34,339 nt of DNA. It comes from an uncultured Bacteroidales bacterium (GTDB lineage Bacteria > Bacteroidota > Bacteroidia > Bacteroidales > UBA932). The first letter of the stretch is position 1. Each line of letters begins with the position of its first letter. The notes under the pieces were generated by a model, which saw nothing but the letters and a program-made list of their open reading frames with translations, did not search any database and had not been told where the DNA came from. Positions 1-7,234 of this stretch are shown piece by piece. The translations under genes and the position numbers were made by a program. Location: the NCBI GenBank assembly GCA_934675095.1, contig CAKUPC010000019.1:1-34339 (forward strand). Reading direction: 5' to 3'.

Positions 1-197
1 CTCATATACAGAACACCGCATACAGCGGCACGGACTTAATTCCGTTCTCAAACCCGAAATTCTTCTTGGAGATTCTGAGGGCATATTCCGATTTGTACCT
101 TATCAAACTGTTCGGAAAAATCATCGATTATATGATTTTTCCGAACAGTTTGGTCAAAACGACCATTTCGAGGGCGGTCGTGAAGTGCAGGGCGGCC
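1..197. other. Left-edge region without a confident gene
   Basis: This stretch between the window edge and the end of the phosphoesterase gene shows no convincing coding region. On the minus strand a 40-codon open frame runs from an ATG at 124-122, inside the hairpin described separately, to a TGA at 4-2. It has no recognisable domain and its start sits in a palindrome, so I do not call it a gene. The plus-strand open frame starting at 66 is antisense to the phosphoesterase and is not supported. Confidence 0.4.
104..152. repeat. Perfect 21-bp inverted repeat with 7-nt loop
   Basis: Positions 104-124 and 132-152 are exact reverse complements separated by the 7-nt loop 125-131. Each arm contains CTGTTCGGAAAAATCAT or its complement. 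The transcript of either strand would form a very stable hairpin. It lies about 45 nt beyond the stop codon of the minus-strand phosphoesterase gene, so it could act as a transcript-end or stability hairpin. Neither side is followed by a clear T-tract, so it is not a textbook intrinsic terminator. Confidence 0.85.
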
Positions 198-1616
198 TTA
201 GTCCCGGCGGATTCTTTCAGTATAGACGCGGCCGAAGCGGTCGGTGACGCGGACTTCGATTTCCTTGGCATCGGGCGAGAGGGGAGCCTTCAGGAGGTTC
301 TGGGTAAGGACGGCGCACACCCAGCCGCGCTTGAGTGACGACGGGTCGCGGTAGAGATCCATCGCGAGCGGGTCCTTGCCCTCGAAGCGTGTCATGTCGC
401 AGACCTTCGTCCCGTCCTCGAAGTACTCGACCTTCCACTGCGGGTCATAGTCCCAGACATTCACCACGACCTGTCCCGGGTAGGCCGGGTCGTCGGCATA
501 GACCTTCATCTGATAGTCCTCCCTCGTGCCGCATCCGTAGTAGGTCCACTTCACGTTCGTTCCGTCGAAAGTATAGAGCTTGAAGCAGGCCGGACCGCCA
601 TCGACGCAGATCGGGCCGCACCACCACGCGCCTCCGAGCGAGCTGATATTGTGCTCCATGAGGCGGTCGCTGATTATCTCGTTGTCACCGGTGTGGATGT
701 GCCCGGAGAGAATCAGAGCGTCGTACGGGGCCAGCAGGTCATAGACGGCCTTCTTGTTGCACATCACGTCGGCAATCTTGCTGAAGTCGAAGTTGTAGCC
801 TGTCCTGTCCCATTCGCGCAGGGTGGTGGGGATGTGCAGCGACACCACTACCTTCATGTCCTTTCCGACGAGCGCGAGGTCCTGCTCCATCCAGTGCAGC
901 TGCTCCTCGGGGAGGTAGCCGATGTAGTACCAGTCCTTACCGACATAGAAATTGTCGTTGAGCACGATGTGGTGCACCTTCCCGACGTTGAACGAGTAGT
1001 ATGTCGGTCCGTACATGGTCTCGAAGTCCTTTGTCGAACCCTCGAACGAGCGGCCGTAGTTGGTCATGTCGTGGTTGCCGATGACCTTGCGGAAATCCAC
1101 TCCCGTCGCGTCCATAATCTCGTTGTACTCCGGGTAGAGCGTGTGGTTCCAGCCCACGATGTCGCCAAGGCAAATCCCGAAGGTGTAGTCCTCCGCGACC
1201 CTTTCCGCGCATTCCCTGACATATCCGGCGTGCTCGCGAAGCCCCTCAAATTCGTCCGCATCGCTTATCTGCGGGTCCGCAATCACGATGATGTTGTGCC
1301 TCGTGTCATCCTTGGGGTTGCGCAGGAGCGTGAAGTCATAGACTTTTTTCTTCGCCTCGACTTTCTGCCAGTAGGCTCCTTCCCCACGGCTCGGGGATAT
1401 GTGTCCGCTCGGCGTTGAAATGAAAACGAAACGCCCTTCCGGTGCGACATCGAGGCGGAAATGCCCTTTGGCATCCGTCGTCACGACACTGTATCCGTCG
1501 GAAACGGCCACTCCCGCGACTCCCTTTCCCTCGCATACAACCTTCCCCGTCACGGGCTTTCCGTATGCAGACAGCGCCATAAACACGGCTATAAGAGTAA
1601 ATAATATCCTTTTCAT
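198..1616 (-). CDS. Secreted calcineurin-like metallophosphoesterase
   Basis: This is a 472-aa protein with an N-terminal signal peptide (residues 1-19, ending SAYGK). A small beta domain at about 21-98 resembles the carboxypeptidase-regulatory-like/MetallophosN module (VTGKVVCEGKGVAGVAV). The calcineurin-like phosphoesterase domain spans about 108-325, and a C-terminal beta-rich domain runs to the end. Visible metal-site motifs are IADPQ (D114), GDIVG (D152), GNHD (N181, H182, D183), SLHIP (H261) and SGHIHTGD (H306, H308). The first motif is D-P-Q rather than the usual D-x-H. The family hydrolyses phosphomonoesters or phosphodiesters, and periplasmic or surface location is inferred from the signal peptide. 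The substrate cannot be told. The gene is divergent from the 1800 gene across a 183-bp AT-rich gap, where no perfect promoter box was found. Confidence 0.9.
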   Translation of the reverse strand: MKRILFTLIAVFMALSAYGKPVTGKVVCEGKGVAGVAVSDGYSVVTTDAKGHFRLDVAPEGRFVFISTPSGHISPSRGEGAYWQKVEAKKKVYDFTLLRNPKDDTRHNIIVIADPQISDADEFEGLREHAGYVRECAERVAEDYTFGICLGDIVGWNHTLYPEYNEIMDATGVDFRKVIGNHDMTNYGRSFEGSTKDFETMYGPTYYSFNVGKVHHIVLNDNFYVGKDWYYIGYLPEEQLHWMEQDLALVGKDMKVVVSLHIPTTLREWDRTGYNFDFSKIADVMCNKKAVYDLLAPYDALILSGHIHTGDNEIISDRLMEHNISSLGGAWWCGPICVDGGPACFKLYTFDGTNVKWTYYGCGTREDYQMKVYADDPAYPGQVVVNVWDYDPQWKVEYFEDGTKVCDMTRFEGKDPLAMDLYRDPSSLKRGWVCAVLTQNLLKAPLSPDAKEIEVRVTDRFGRVYTERIRRD

Positions 1617-1799
1617 ATCCTCAATTTTTAAGATTTTTTATTCATTTGAAATCGAAAGTTACAAAATTTTATAAATATGAGAAAATAAATTGCCTCGGAT
1701 TGGGGATTATTTTTTGAGTATAGATTTATTTTTCGTATTTTTCGAAATAAATAAATGCCGGACACGGAAACTGCGCCCGACTGTAACCTTTAAAACCAC

Positions 1800-3215
1800 A
1801 TGATTATGAAAACCGGAAAGCCTGTCGCTCCGTCAGGAAGAATCGCTTCAATCGACATACTCCGCTGCATTGCCATCATCGGCATGGTGCTGAGTGCAAA
1901 CATCGGATACTACTCCGGACTGCCGGGCTGGATGTTCCATGCCCAGACGCCCCCTCCGACCTATGACTTCAACCCGAACATCCCCGGAATCACATGGGTC
2001 GATCTTGTCTTTCCCTTCTTTCTGCTGTCAATGGGCGCGGCGCTGCCGTTCTCGATGAGGAAAAAACTGGACCGGGGTACGAGCGTCTGGACGATATGTG
2101 CCGGGCTCCTGAAGAGATGGGCGGTGCTCACGGCCTTTGCGCTCGTGCTCGGAAACGGCTACAGAATCTGGCAGGGAAGCGAGCCGGAGTGGGCGAAGTC
2201 CCTGTTCCGGATGCTTGTGTGGGCGGCGATGTGCCTGTCTCTCATGCGTTTGCCCTCATCTAAAAAGTGGGTTGGATCTGTAGTGAACCTCTCCGGAGTC
2301 GCGCTGCTCGTAGGCTGCGGGGTCATGCAGAGGCTTCTTTTCGGCGTGCCGCTCACAACGGACAACGACATCATCATCATGATTCTGGCCGTGGCGTCGC
2401 TTTTCGGCGGACTTTTCTGGCTGTGGACACGCGACAACATGGCGCACAGGTGGCTGTGCATCGCTCTTGTCGCGGCTGTGAAGGCCGTGGCGTCATACGC
2501 ACCGCAGGCCCTGTCGTTCATTCCGGAAGTCTCGCCGGGCATAGGCTGGCTTTTCCAGTGGTCTTTCCTCCAGTATGTCATCCCCGTGCTTGTCGGCTCC
2601 GTCGTGGGGGATATGATTCTCGCTTTCAGGAATCTGCCGGAGCACAACGCCGCGATTGAGGAGAAAGTCTGGGTGCCGGCATCTCTGCTTGCGGCCGTAA
2701 CCGTGTTTGTCCAGCTTTGGGGGCTCTACACTCGTCATGTCGTGGCCGATTTCTTCCTGTCCGCAGCTCTTGCAGGCGCGTTCCTCGCCCTCACAAGGCG
2801 GCTTGCAAAGTCCGTGTGGGCAAAGATTGGCTACGTCGGTTTCGCGCTGACTCTAGTCGGAATCATGTTCGACCCTCTCGACGGCGGCATCACAAAGGAC
2901 TACTGCAACCTGTCCTATCTGTTCACAACCTCCGGGATGGGCATCCTTGTGGTGTCCGCTCTTCTTTGCGCCGAACTGAACGCCGGACTCCGTTGCCGTT
3001 TCCTTACCGGAGTCGGGCAGAACCCCATGGTCGCCTACACCGTGACCGGCTTCGTCATCGGTCCTCTGCTCTCATTGACAGGCGTAATGCCGCTTCTTGG
3101 CAAGCTCGCCTCCGGCTCTCCTTTCTGGGGCTTCATGCAGGGGTTCATTCTCACTCTGCTTATGATGCTCGCGACTTGGCTCTGTACCCGAGTCCGTCTC
3201 TTCTGGCGCAGCTGA
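1800..3215 (+). CDS. DUF5009 / HGSNAT-like membrane acyltransferase
   Basis: This 471-aa polytopic inner-membrane protein has about ten to twelve hydrophobic segments. The N-terminal signature (residues 14-30, RIASIDILRCIAIIGMVL), followed by WVDLVFPFFLLSMGAALPFS, is typical of the DUF5009/heparan-alpha-glucosaminide N-acetyltransferase-like family. The motif resembles the R-x-x-S-x-D-x-x-R-G opening of those transporters and acyltransferases. Family members are thought to move an acetyl group across the membrane onto a sugar, but the bacterial substrates are mostly unknown. It starts at the first ATG, with a second in-frame ATG two codons later (MIMKTG), and either could be used. It is transcribed away from the phosphoesterase, and no operon partner is evident because a promoter-like site lies before the downstream gene. 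Confidence 0.85.
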   Translation: MIMKTGKPVAPSGRIASIDILRCIAIIGMVLSANIGYYSGLPGWMFHAQTPPPTYDFNPNIPGITWVDLVFPFFLLSMGAALPFSMRKKLDRGTSVWTICAGLLKRWAVLTAFALVLGNGYRIWQGSEPEWAKSLFRMLVWAAMCLSLMRLPSSKKWVGSVVNLSGVALLVGCGVMQRLLFGVPLTTDNDIIIMILAVASLFGGLFWLWTRDNMAHRWLCIALVAAVKAVASYAPQALSFIPEVSPGIGWLFQWSFLQYVIPVLVGSVVGDMILAFRNLPEHNAAIEEKVWVPASLLAAVTVFVQLWGLYTRHVVADFFLSAALAGAFLALTRRLAKSVWAKIGYVGFALTLVGIMFDPLDGGITKDYCNLSYLFTTSGMGILVVSALLCAELNAGLRCRFLTGVGQNPMVAYTVTGFVIGPLLSLTGVMPLLGKLASGSPFWGFMQGFILTLLMMLATWLCTRVRLFWRS

Positions 3216-3259
3216 GGCGTGTCGGATGGGCATTCGTCTTGCGGGTTGAAGCCGGTTAA

Positions 3260-3290
3260 TTGAGGATTAGTGAACCTCAAAATAAATTTG
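3260..3290 (+). promoter_or_regulatory. Putative Bacteroidetes-type promoter for radC
   Basis: A perfect TAnnTTTG -7 box (TAAATTTG, 3283-3290) is preceded by a TTG at 3260-3262, at 20-bp spacing. This matches the -33/-7 arrangement known for the Bacteroidetes primary sigma factor. It lies about 100 nt upstream of the radC start codon. It was found by eye only. Confidence 0.5.
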
Positions 3291-3388
3291 TCGATTTCAA
3301 AAAAGAGAAAAATCATGCATTTCTTTTTTCAGATTTTGCGTTCATCCGGGAAATATCAGCTATAATTGCGCTTCATTGTTGAGGCTTT

Positions 3389-4108
3389 ATGAAAATGCTG
3401 GATTTGAGCGAGGATGAGAGACCTCGGGAAAAGATGAGGGACAGGGGACTGGCAGCCTTGTCCAATGTGGAGCTGATTGCCGTTCTTCTGAGGACTGGGA
3501 CGGGCGGAAGGAATGCGATGGACCTCGCCAGGGAACTTTACGGAGCCTCCGGACATAGCCTCTGCTCGCTTTCGGCGATGTCGGTTCTGCGTATGTGCGA
3601 TGTCCCCGGCATCGGCTTCGGAAAGGCCGCGTCCGTCGCTTCCGCTTTTGAACTTGGCCGCCGGTGCGCACTTGAACAGGCCGGAAATACGGACGTCTCG
3701 GTGATGGATTCACTGACGGCCGCAAGAATGCTTGCCCCGTATATGCGTGTGCTTGACCACGAGGAATGCTGGGCGCTGTTCCTGAACCGCCGCAACCGCC
3801 CGCTTGGCAGGGAGATGGTCAGTTCCGGAGGTCTCAATGACACCGGCATAGACTCCAGGGTAGTTGCCCGTCTCGCGCTTGAAAAGAAGGCAACGGGCGT
3901 AATTCTTTTCCATAACCATCCGTCGGGTTCACCGGAGCCGGGAAAGTCGGACCTGAAGCGGACCGCCGAGCTGCGTTCAGGACTGAAGTCTCTGGACATA
4001 TCCCTTCTGGACCACATAATCATCGCCGGCGACAGCTTTTTCAGCTTTACCGACGAGCGTGTCTATCCTTTGTCCTCGCCTCCGTGCGGAGGCTCCCCGA
4101 AGCTATGA
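3389..4108 (+). CDS. radC: RadC-family JAB/MPN-domain protein
   Basis: This 239-aa protein is of normal RadC length. The N-terminal UPF0758 helix-hairpin-helix part (residues 1-100) shows RPREKMRDRGLAALSNVELIAVLL and the HhH-like CDVPGIGFGKA. The C-terminal JAB1/MPN-like metal-binding domain (about 105-225) has the signature FHNHPSGSPEPGKSD, with H175, H177 and D188 as the expected zinc ligands. RadC was once linked to DNA repair, but its biochemical role remains unsettled. Mobile-element relatives exist, but this copy sits between unrelated chromosomal genes and looks like the core copy. ATG 3389 is used, and a second ATG two codons later is possible. It probably has its own promoter at 3260-3290. 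Confidence 0.93.
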   Translation: MKMLDLSEDERPREKMRDRGLAALSNVELIAVLLRTGTGGRNAMDLARELYGASGHSLCSLSAMSVLRMCDVPGIGFGKAASVASAFELGRRCALEQAGNTDVSVMDSLTAARMLAPYMRVLDHEECWALFLNRRNRPLGREMVSSGGLNDTGIDSRVVARLALEKKATGVILFHNHPSGSPEPGKSDLKRTAELRSGLKSLDISLLDHIIIAGDSFFSFTDERVYPLSSPPCGGSPKL

Positions 4109-4231
4109 GCGGATTGTTGCATATTTTGAACTTATATTTCTTGCGAAAGAGAATCATTTGCGCTTATTTTGCATATTATCCGTGGTTGCCGATGGCGGCC
4201 GGATTATAAATGCTTCATAATTGATGACAGA

Positions 4232-5359
4232 ATGAAAACATCCAGACTTGTTGCGGCAGCTGTCCTTATGCTGCTCTGTTCCTGCTCCCCGAAGGCAGGC
4301 GTTACGGAATCCGACTTCGGCAAACTTTCTACCGGCGAATCTGTAAAGCTTTTTACCATAGTGAATCGCAGCGGCGCATCCATGCAGCTTTCCGACTACG
4401 GGGCACGCATCGTCAGCATCAGGGTTCCGGACCGTGACGGGAAGCTCGGTGACGTTGTTGTAGGCTTCGGTGATTTGGAGAACTTCGAGCGCAAGGACCG
4501 GTTTATCGGCCCGGTAATCGGGCGCTACGGCAACCGCATAGACAATGCCTCGTTCGACCTTGACGGCGTGCATTATGAACTTGTCGCCAACGAGAGCTTC
4601 GGCGGCGAACCGGTGCAGTGCCACGGAGGGAAGCTCGGCTTTGACCGTTTCGTGTGGGAGTCCGAGATTGTCATGGAAGAAGGCCGTGCCGGCGTGCGTT
4701 TCCATAGGCTCAGTCCCGACGGGGAACAGGGCTACCCGGGAAACATGGACGCCTGGGTGACCTACTGGCTGACTGACGACAACACCGTGAAGGCCGAATA
4801 CGAGGCCATCACCGACAAACCTACGGTGGTGAACCTTTCGAACCACACCTATTTTAATCTCAAGGGAGACGAGGGCGGCTATGTGATGGAGCATCTCCTT
4901 CAGGTCGAGGCTGACACCTGCGTGCAGAACAACACCCACTTCTGCCCGGACAAGCTTCTTCCGGTCGAAGGCTCTCCGTTCGATTTCCGCGAGCCTCACA
5001 GGGTCGATTACCGCATAGACATGGACAATGAGCATCTTCGCATAATGCACGGTATGTCCGCCTGCTGGGTTCTCCGCGGCTGGGACGGCACTCTCCGCAA
5101 GGCGGCCGACCTCTATGACCGCGGCTCCGGCAGGGGAGTGGAGACCTGGACCACCGAGCCGACCCTTCTGACATTCACGGGCCGCAGCTTCAACGAGAGC
5201 TATCAGGGCAAGTACGGTCCGATAGAGAAATTCGGCGGAATGCTCCTCGAAACCATCCACTTCCCGGACAGCCCGAACCAGCCGCGCTTCCCCTCAACGG
5301 TTCTCCGCCCCGGCGAACGCTACTACAGCTCCACCGAGTACCGCTTCTACGCCAAATGA
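4232..5359 (+). CDS. galM: Aldose 1-epimerase (lipoprotein mutarotase)
   Basis: This 375-aa protein belongs to the galactose mutarotase family, which interconverts alpha and beta anomers of aldoses. Motifs seen are GRYGNRI (97-103), QCHGGKLGFDRFVW (H131), NLSNHTYFNL (H205, the expected catalytic acid) and GGMLLETIHFPDSPNQP (E340, the expected base). I chose ATG 4232 because it gives a clean lipoprotein signal (VLMLLCSCSP, lipidated C18); the upstream in-frame ATG at 4169 would bury it. A lipid anchor places the enzyme in the periplasm or at the outer membrane, fitting a role in handling sugars released by secreted glycosidases. It stands alone, 123 bp after radC, with no obvious sugar operon beside it. 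Confidence 0.93.
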   Translation: MKTSRLVAAAVLMLLCSCSPKAGVTESDFGKLSTGESVKLFTIVNRSGASMQLSDYGARIVSIRVPDRDGKLGDVVVGFGDLENFERKDRFIGPVIGRYGNRIDNASFDLDGVHYELVANESFGGEPVQCHGGKLGFDRFVWESEIVMEEGRAGVRFHRLSPDGEQGYPGNMDAWVTYWLTDDNTVKAEYEAITDKPTVVNLSNHTYFNLKGDEGGYVMEHLLQVEADTCVQNNTHFCPDKLLPVEGSPFDFREPHRVDYRIDMDNEHLRIMHGMSACWVLRGWDGTLRKAADLYDRGSGRGVETWTTEPTLLTFTGRSFNESYQGKYGPIEKFGGMLLETIHFPDSPNQPRFPSTVLRPGERYYSSTEYRFYAK

Positions 5360-5396
5360 TGCTTTCACTCGTATCCGAAGCAACGCCGGTGATTAA

Positions 5397-5582
5397 ATCC
5401 CCATACTGTCAAGTTCAGTAAATACTTCTTTTACTCCGGAAATTGGAAACAATAATGTATTTGTATTGAAGATAGAAGCCAATAAGACTTATCACACTTT
5501 ACAATATAATACCTCTAACCCACGGTTTGCTATTTATGGCGGTACGCAAAAGAACGTGGTAATTTACAAGAAAAATGATTAG
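5397..5582 (+). pseudogene. C-terminal remnant of a lost Bacteroidetes secreted/nuclease-type protein
   Basis: After an in-frame stop at 5394-5396, 61 codons stay open to a TAG at 5580-5582, without an ATG start. The peptide has a well-formed beta-rich end: NNVFVLKIEANKTY, then LQYNTSNPRFAIYGGTQ and NVVIYKKND. From memory, the pattern YN-S-PRF-Y-Q-IYK is the common C-terminal end of Bacteroidetes OB-fold/endonuclease-like and other secreted proteins. Base composition is AT-rich, unlike galM upstream. An intrinsic terminator follows 30 nt after the stop, as expected for the end of a real gene. The most economical reading is a gene whose 5' part was deleted. Family assignment is tentative. Confidence 0.55.
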
Positions 5583-5611
5583 CATGCATTAACTGTAGTG
5601 CAGATATGTAA

Positions 5612-5647
5612 AGGGGAGCAACGACATTTTAAGTGGCTCCTCTTTTT
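5612..5647 (+). terminator. Rho-independent terminator
   Basis: An 8-bp stem, AGGGGAGC (5612-5619) with GCTCCTCT (5636-5643) and one G-U pair, has a 16-nt loop and is followed directly by a T-run (5643-5647). It lies just past the stop of the truncated gene remnant and upstream of the next promoter. It therefore insulates the defence-like operon from upstream transcription. Confidence 0.7.
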
Positions 5648-5775
5648 GCATATTTAGCAATCCGATAAAGATTTCTCCACTACGCTCGGTCGAGTGACAG
5701 CATATCTTTGGAATTCCAAACATGTCAAAAAATCAGTTTCTTGCATAAAGTGTCGTAGTTTATGCCCTTTTTTCG

Positions 5776-5783
5776 TACCTTTG
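5776..5783 (+). promoter_or_regulatory. Putative -7 promoter box of the HNH-ATPase-DUF4435 operon
   Basis: TACCTTTG is an exact TAnnTTTG match and one of the commonest Bacteroidetes -7 forms. It is placed so that transcription would begin near 5790, only a few tens of bases before the operon's first start codon. The expected -33 TTTG is not obvious about 20 bp upstream, so strength cannot be judged. Confidence 0.55.
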
Positions 5784-5827
5784 TCACCATTGAACAATGA
5801 TATGTGTTTGTACGCCAGTGGCAACGG

Positions 5828-6220
5828 ATGAATATGAATTTTACTGAGGAACAGAAACTTACTGCGTGGAATAAGGCAACAGTTGTCCCAGGGTTTGACC
5901 CGCATACATTCAGGAAGGATGCTTGCGGGGCGTGGATGGTGTGGGATAAGTATGGCGCTTCTGATAATATCTATGGCTGGGACATTGATTATGTCATTCC
6001 TCCTTGCGTACTTGAACATAAAGGATTTTCAGCGCAGGACATAAATGAGTCTGAAAACTTGCGGGCTCTGCAGTTCATGAATAAGTCCAGCAAGGGCGAG
6101 GATTATCCTTCATATACATCGGTAGTGACATCACGTGGTGACAAGAATATCGAAGAAGTGCATAATTTGACTGTTAATGCAAAACTGAGGGCTAAACTGG
6201 AAAAATTATATGGTCTATGA
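5828..6220 (+). CDS. Small HNH-nuclease-like protein with altered catalytic His
   Basis: This is a 130-aa protein. ATG 5828 is preferred; an in-frame GTG at 5804 would add eight residues, and ATG 5834 is also possible. Residues 50-94 resemble the core of small bacterial HNH endonucleases: GWDIDYVIPP (50-59), where homologues usually read W-x-I-D-H-I-x-P, then ENLRALQFMNKSSKGEDYP (76-94), corresponding to the N-L-x-x-L...N...K-x-D-x-P half. The usual first-motif His is Tyr (Y55), so catalysis may be lost or rearranged. It has no signal peptide and is predicted cytoplasmic. Its stop overlaps the ATPase start by four bases (ATGA), implying translational coupling. The DNA is much more AT-rich than the flanking genes, suggesting acquisition. 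The HNH assignment rests on motif reading only. Confidence 0.7.
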   Translation: MNMNFTEEQKLTAWNKATVVPGFDPHTFRKDACGAWMVWDKYGASDNIYGWDIDYVIPPCVLEHKGFSAQDINESENLRALQFMNKSSKGEDYPSYTSVVTSRGDKNIEEVHNLTVNAKLRAKLEKLYGL

Positions 6221-7230
6221 TAAACAGGATTGAGATAGAAAAATTGTTTAGTCTGTACGATTACGACTTGGATTTTACAGGTGGGGATAATGAAAATCTG
6301 TGTATCCTGACAGGTCCGAACGGATTCGGCAAGACAACAATTCTGCTGCTCATAAAGGCTTTATATACCAGAGACTATGAACTGATGGCATCAATCAAAT
6401 TTGATTCTGTTGTCTATCATTTTGATGGTAAAGTATTTGAGGTTCGACAGAAACGAGAAACTGAAGATGTGGACATATCGTCGGATTTGCCGGGAATTGA
6501 AAAAGTTTCTCTAGAATGTACTTTCCTTGACGAGAGCAGTTATGGATCTGGAACTCCATTGACTATGTTGATAGATATTGAAGACGGGGGCGCAGATTGG
6601 GCACGCAATGAACTTAACTCTTTTAATTTGTTCATGAACTCGCGTCAGTGTTTCTACATATCGGATAGCCGTCAAGTTAATATAAAAACAGATACTGAGA
6701 GCGTTTCCGGCATATACGGCAATGTTCTGTATAGAGATGTTGAGAAATTCAAGGAGTTGCTTTCTGATGTGCGATACAATGCAGCCGATGAGAGTGAATT
6801 GGATGCGGATTTTGCAGATAGACTAAATCTTTTCCGTGAGATAATCTCAAATTGCAGGTTTGCGAATAAGACCATGCAAATCCATCAATATTTTGGCATC
6901 CGTTTCCAGTTGAATAATGATTCCGGCGAATTTATAGGTGTGGACAGGTTGTCATCTGGAGAAAAGCATATAGTTCTTCAGACTCTTGAACTCTTGTTTT
7001 TTGCCAAAGACGGCGTGGTTGCGATGATTGACGAGCCTGAGCTGTCATTCCATCCAGCGTGGCTGAATCGCTATATTTCTGATATTGAGAAGATTCAAAG
7101 CATGAAATCATTGCCGGGCAAGTCATTCCAGATTATTTTGGCAACCCATTCCCCTACATTAGTGGGGCAGCGTTGGAATGATTGTATAGATTTGTATGAG
7201 CATCAGAAATATGAGACAGGACGGATATAA
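6217..7230 (+). CDS. ABC/AAA-type ATPase, candidate AriA-like defence ATPase
   Basis: This 337-aa soluble protein has the full ABC/SMC-type ATPase motif set: Walker A GPNGFGKTT (33-41), signature LSSGEKH (245-251), Walker B VVAMIDEPE (267-275, with D272 and E273) and switch His in ILATHSP (H311). The region between (about 70-220) lacks an obvious long coiled coil. This is the AAA_15/AAA_21 type common in anti-phage systems such as PARIS (AriA) and OLD/Gabija-like systems, where it senses a trigger and controls a partner nuclease. It seems shorter than typical AriA proteins. It overlaps the HNH-like gene by four bases, and the DUF4435 start is only 4 nt past its stop (or overlaps it), so the three genes form one transcript. 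AT-rich codon use differs from the flanking genes. Confidence 0.85.
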   Translation: MINRIEIEKLFSLYDYDLDFTGGDNENLCILTGPNGFGKTTILLLIKALYTRDYELMASIKFDSVVYHFDGKVFEVRQKRETEDVDISSDLPGIEKVSLECTFLDESSYGSGTPLTMLIDIEDGGADWARNELNSFNLFMNSRQCFYISDSRQVNIKTDTESVSGIYGNVLYRDVEKFKELLSDVRYNAADESELDADFADRLNLFREIISNCRFANKTMQIHQYFGIRFQLNNDSGEFIGVDRLSSGEKHIVLQTLELLFFAKDGVVAMIDEPELSFHPAWLNRYISDIEKIQSMKSLPGKSFQIILATHSPTLVGQRWNDCIDLYEHQKYETGRI

Positions 7231-7234
7231 ATCT

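Noticed and set aside
4076..4096. GCCTCC-GTGC-GGAGGC hairpin at the end of radC
   Set aside because: It is a strong small stem but lies within the coding sequence and lacks a T-run, so it is not called a terminator.
4154..5260. 368-codon minus-strand frame antisense to the aldose 1-epimerase
   Set aside because: The plus-strand epimerase has all its motifs and a lipoprotein signal, and the antisense peptide shows no domain.
5654..6019. 121-codon minus-strand frame overlapping the HNH-like gene
   Set aside because: It covers the operon's promoter and first gene in antisense and has no motif. The plus-strand gene has coupling to the ATPase and a promoter.
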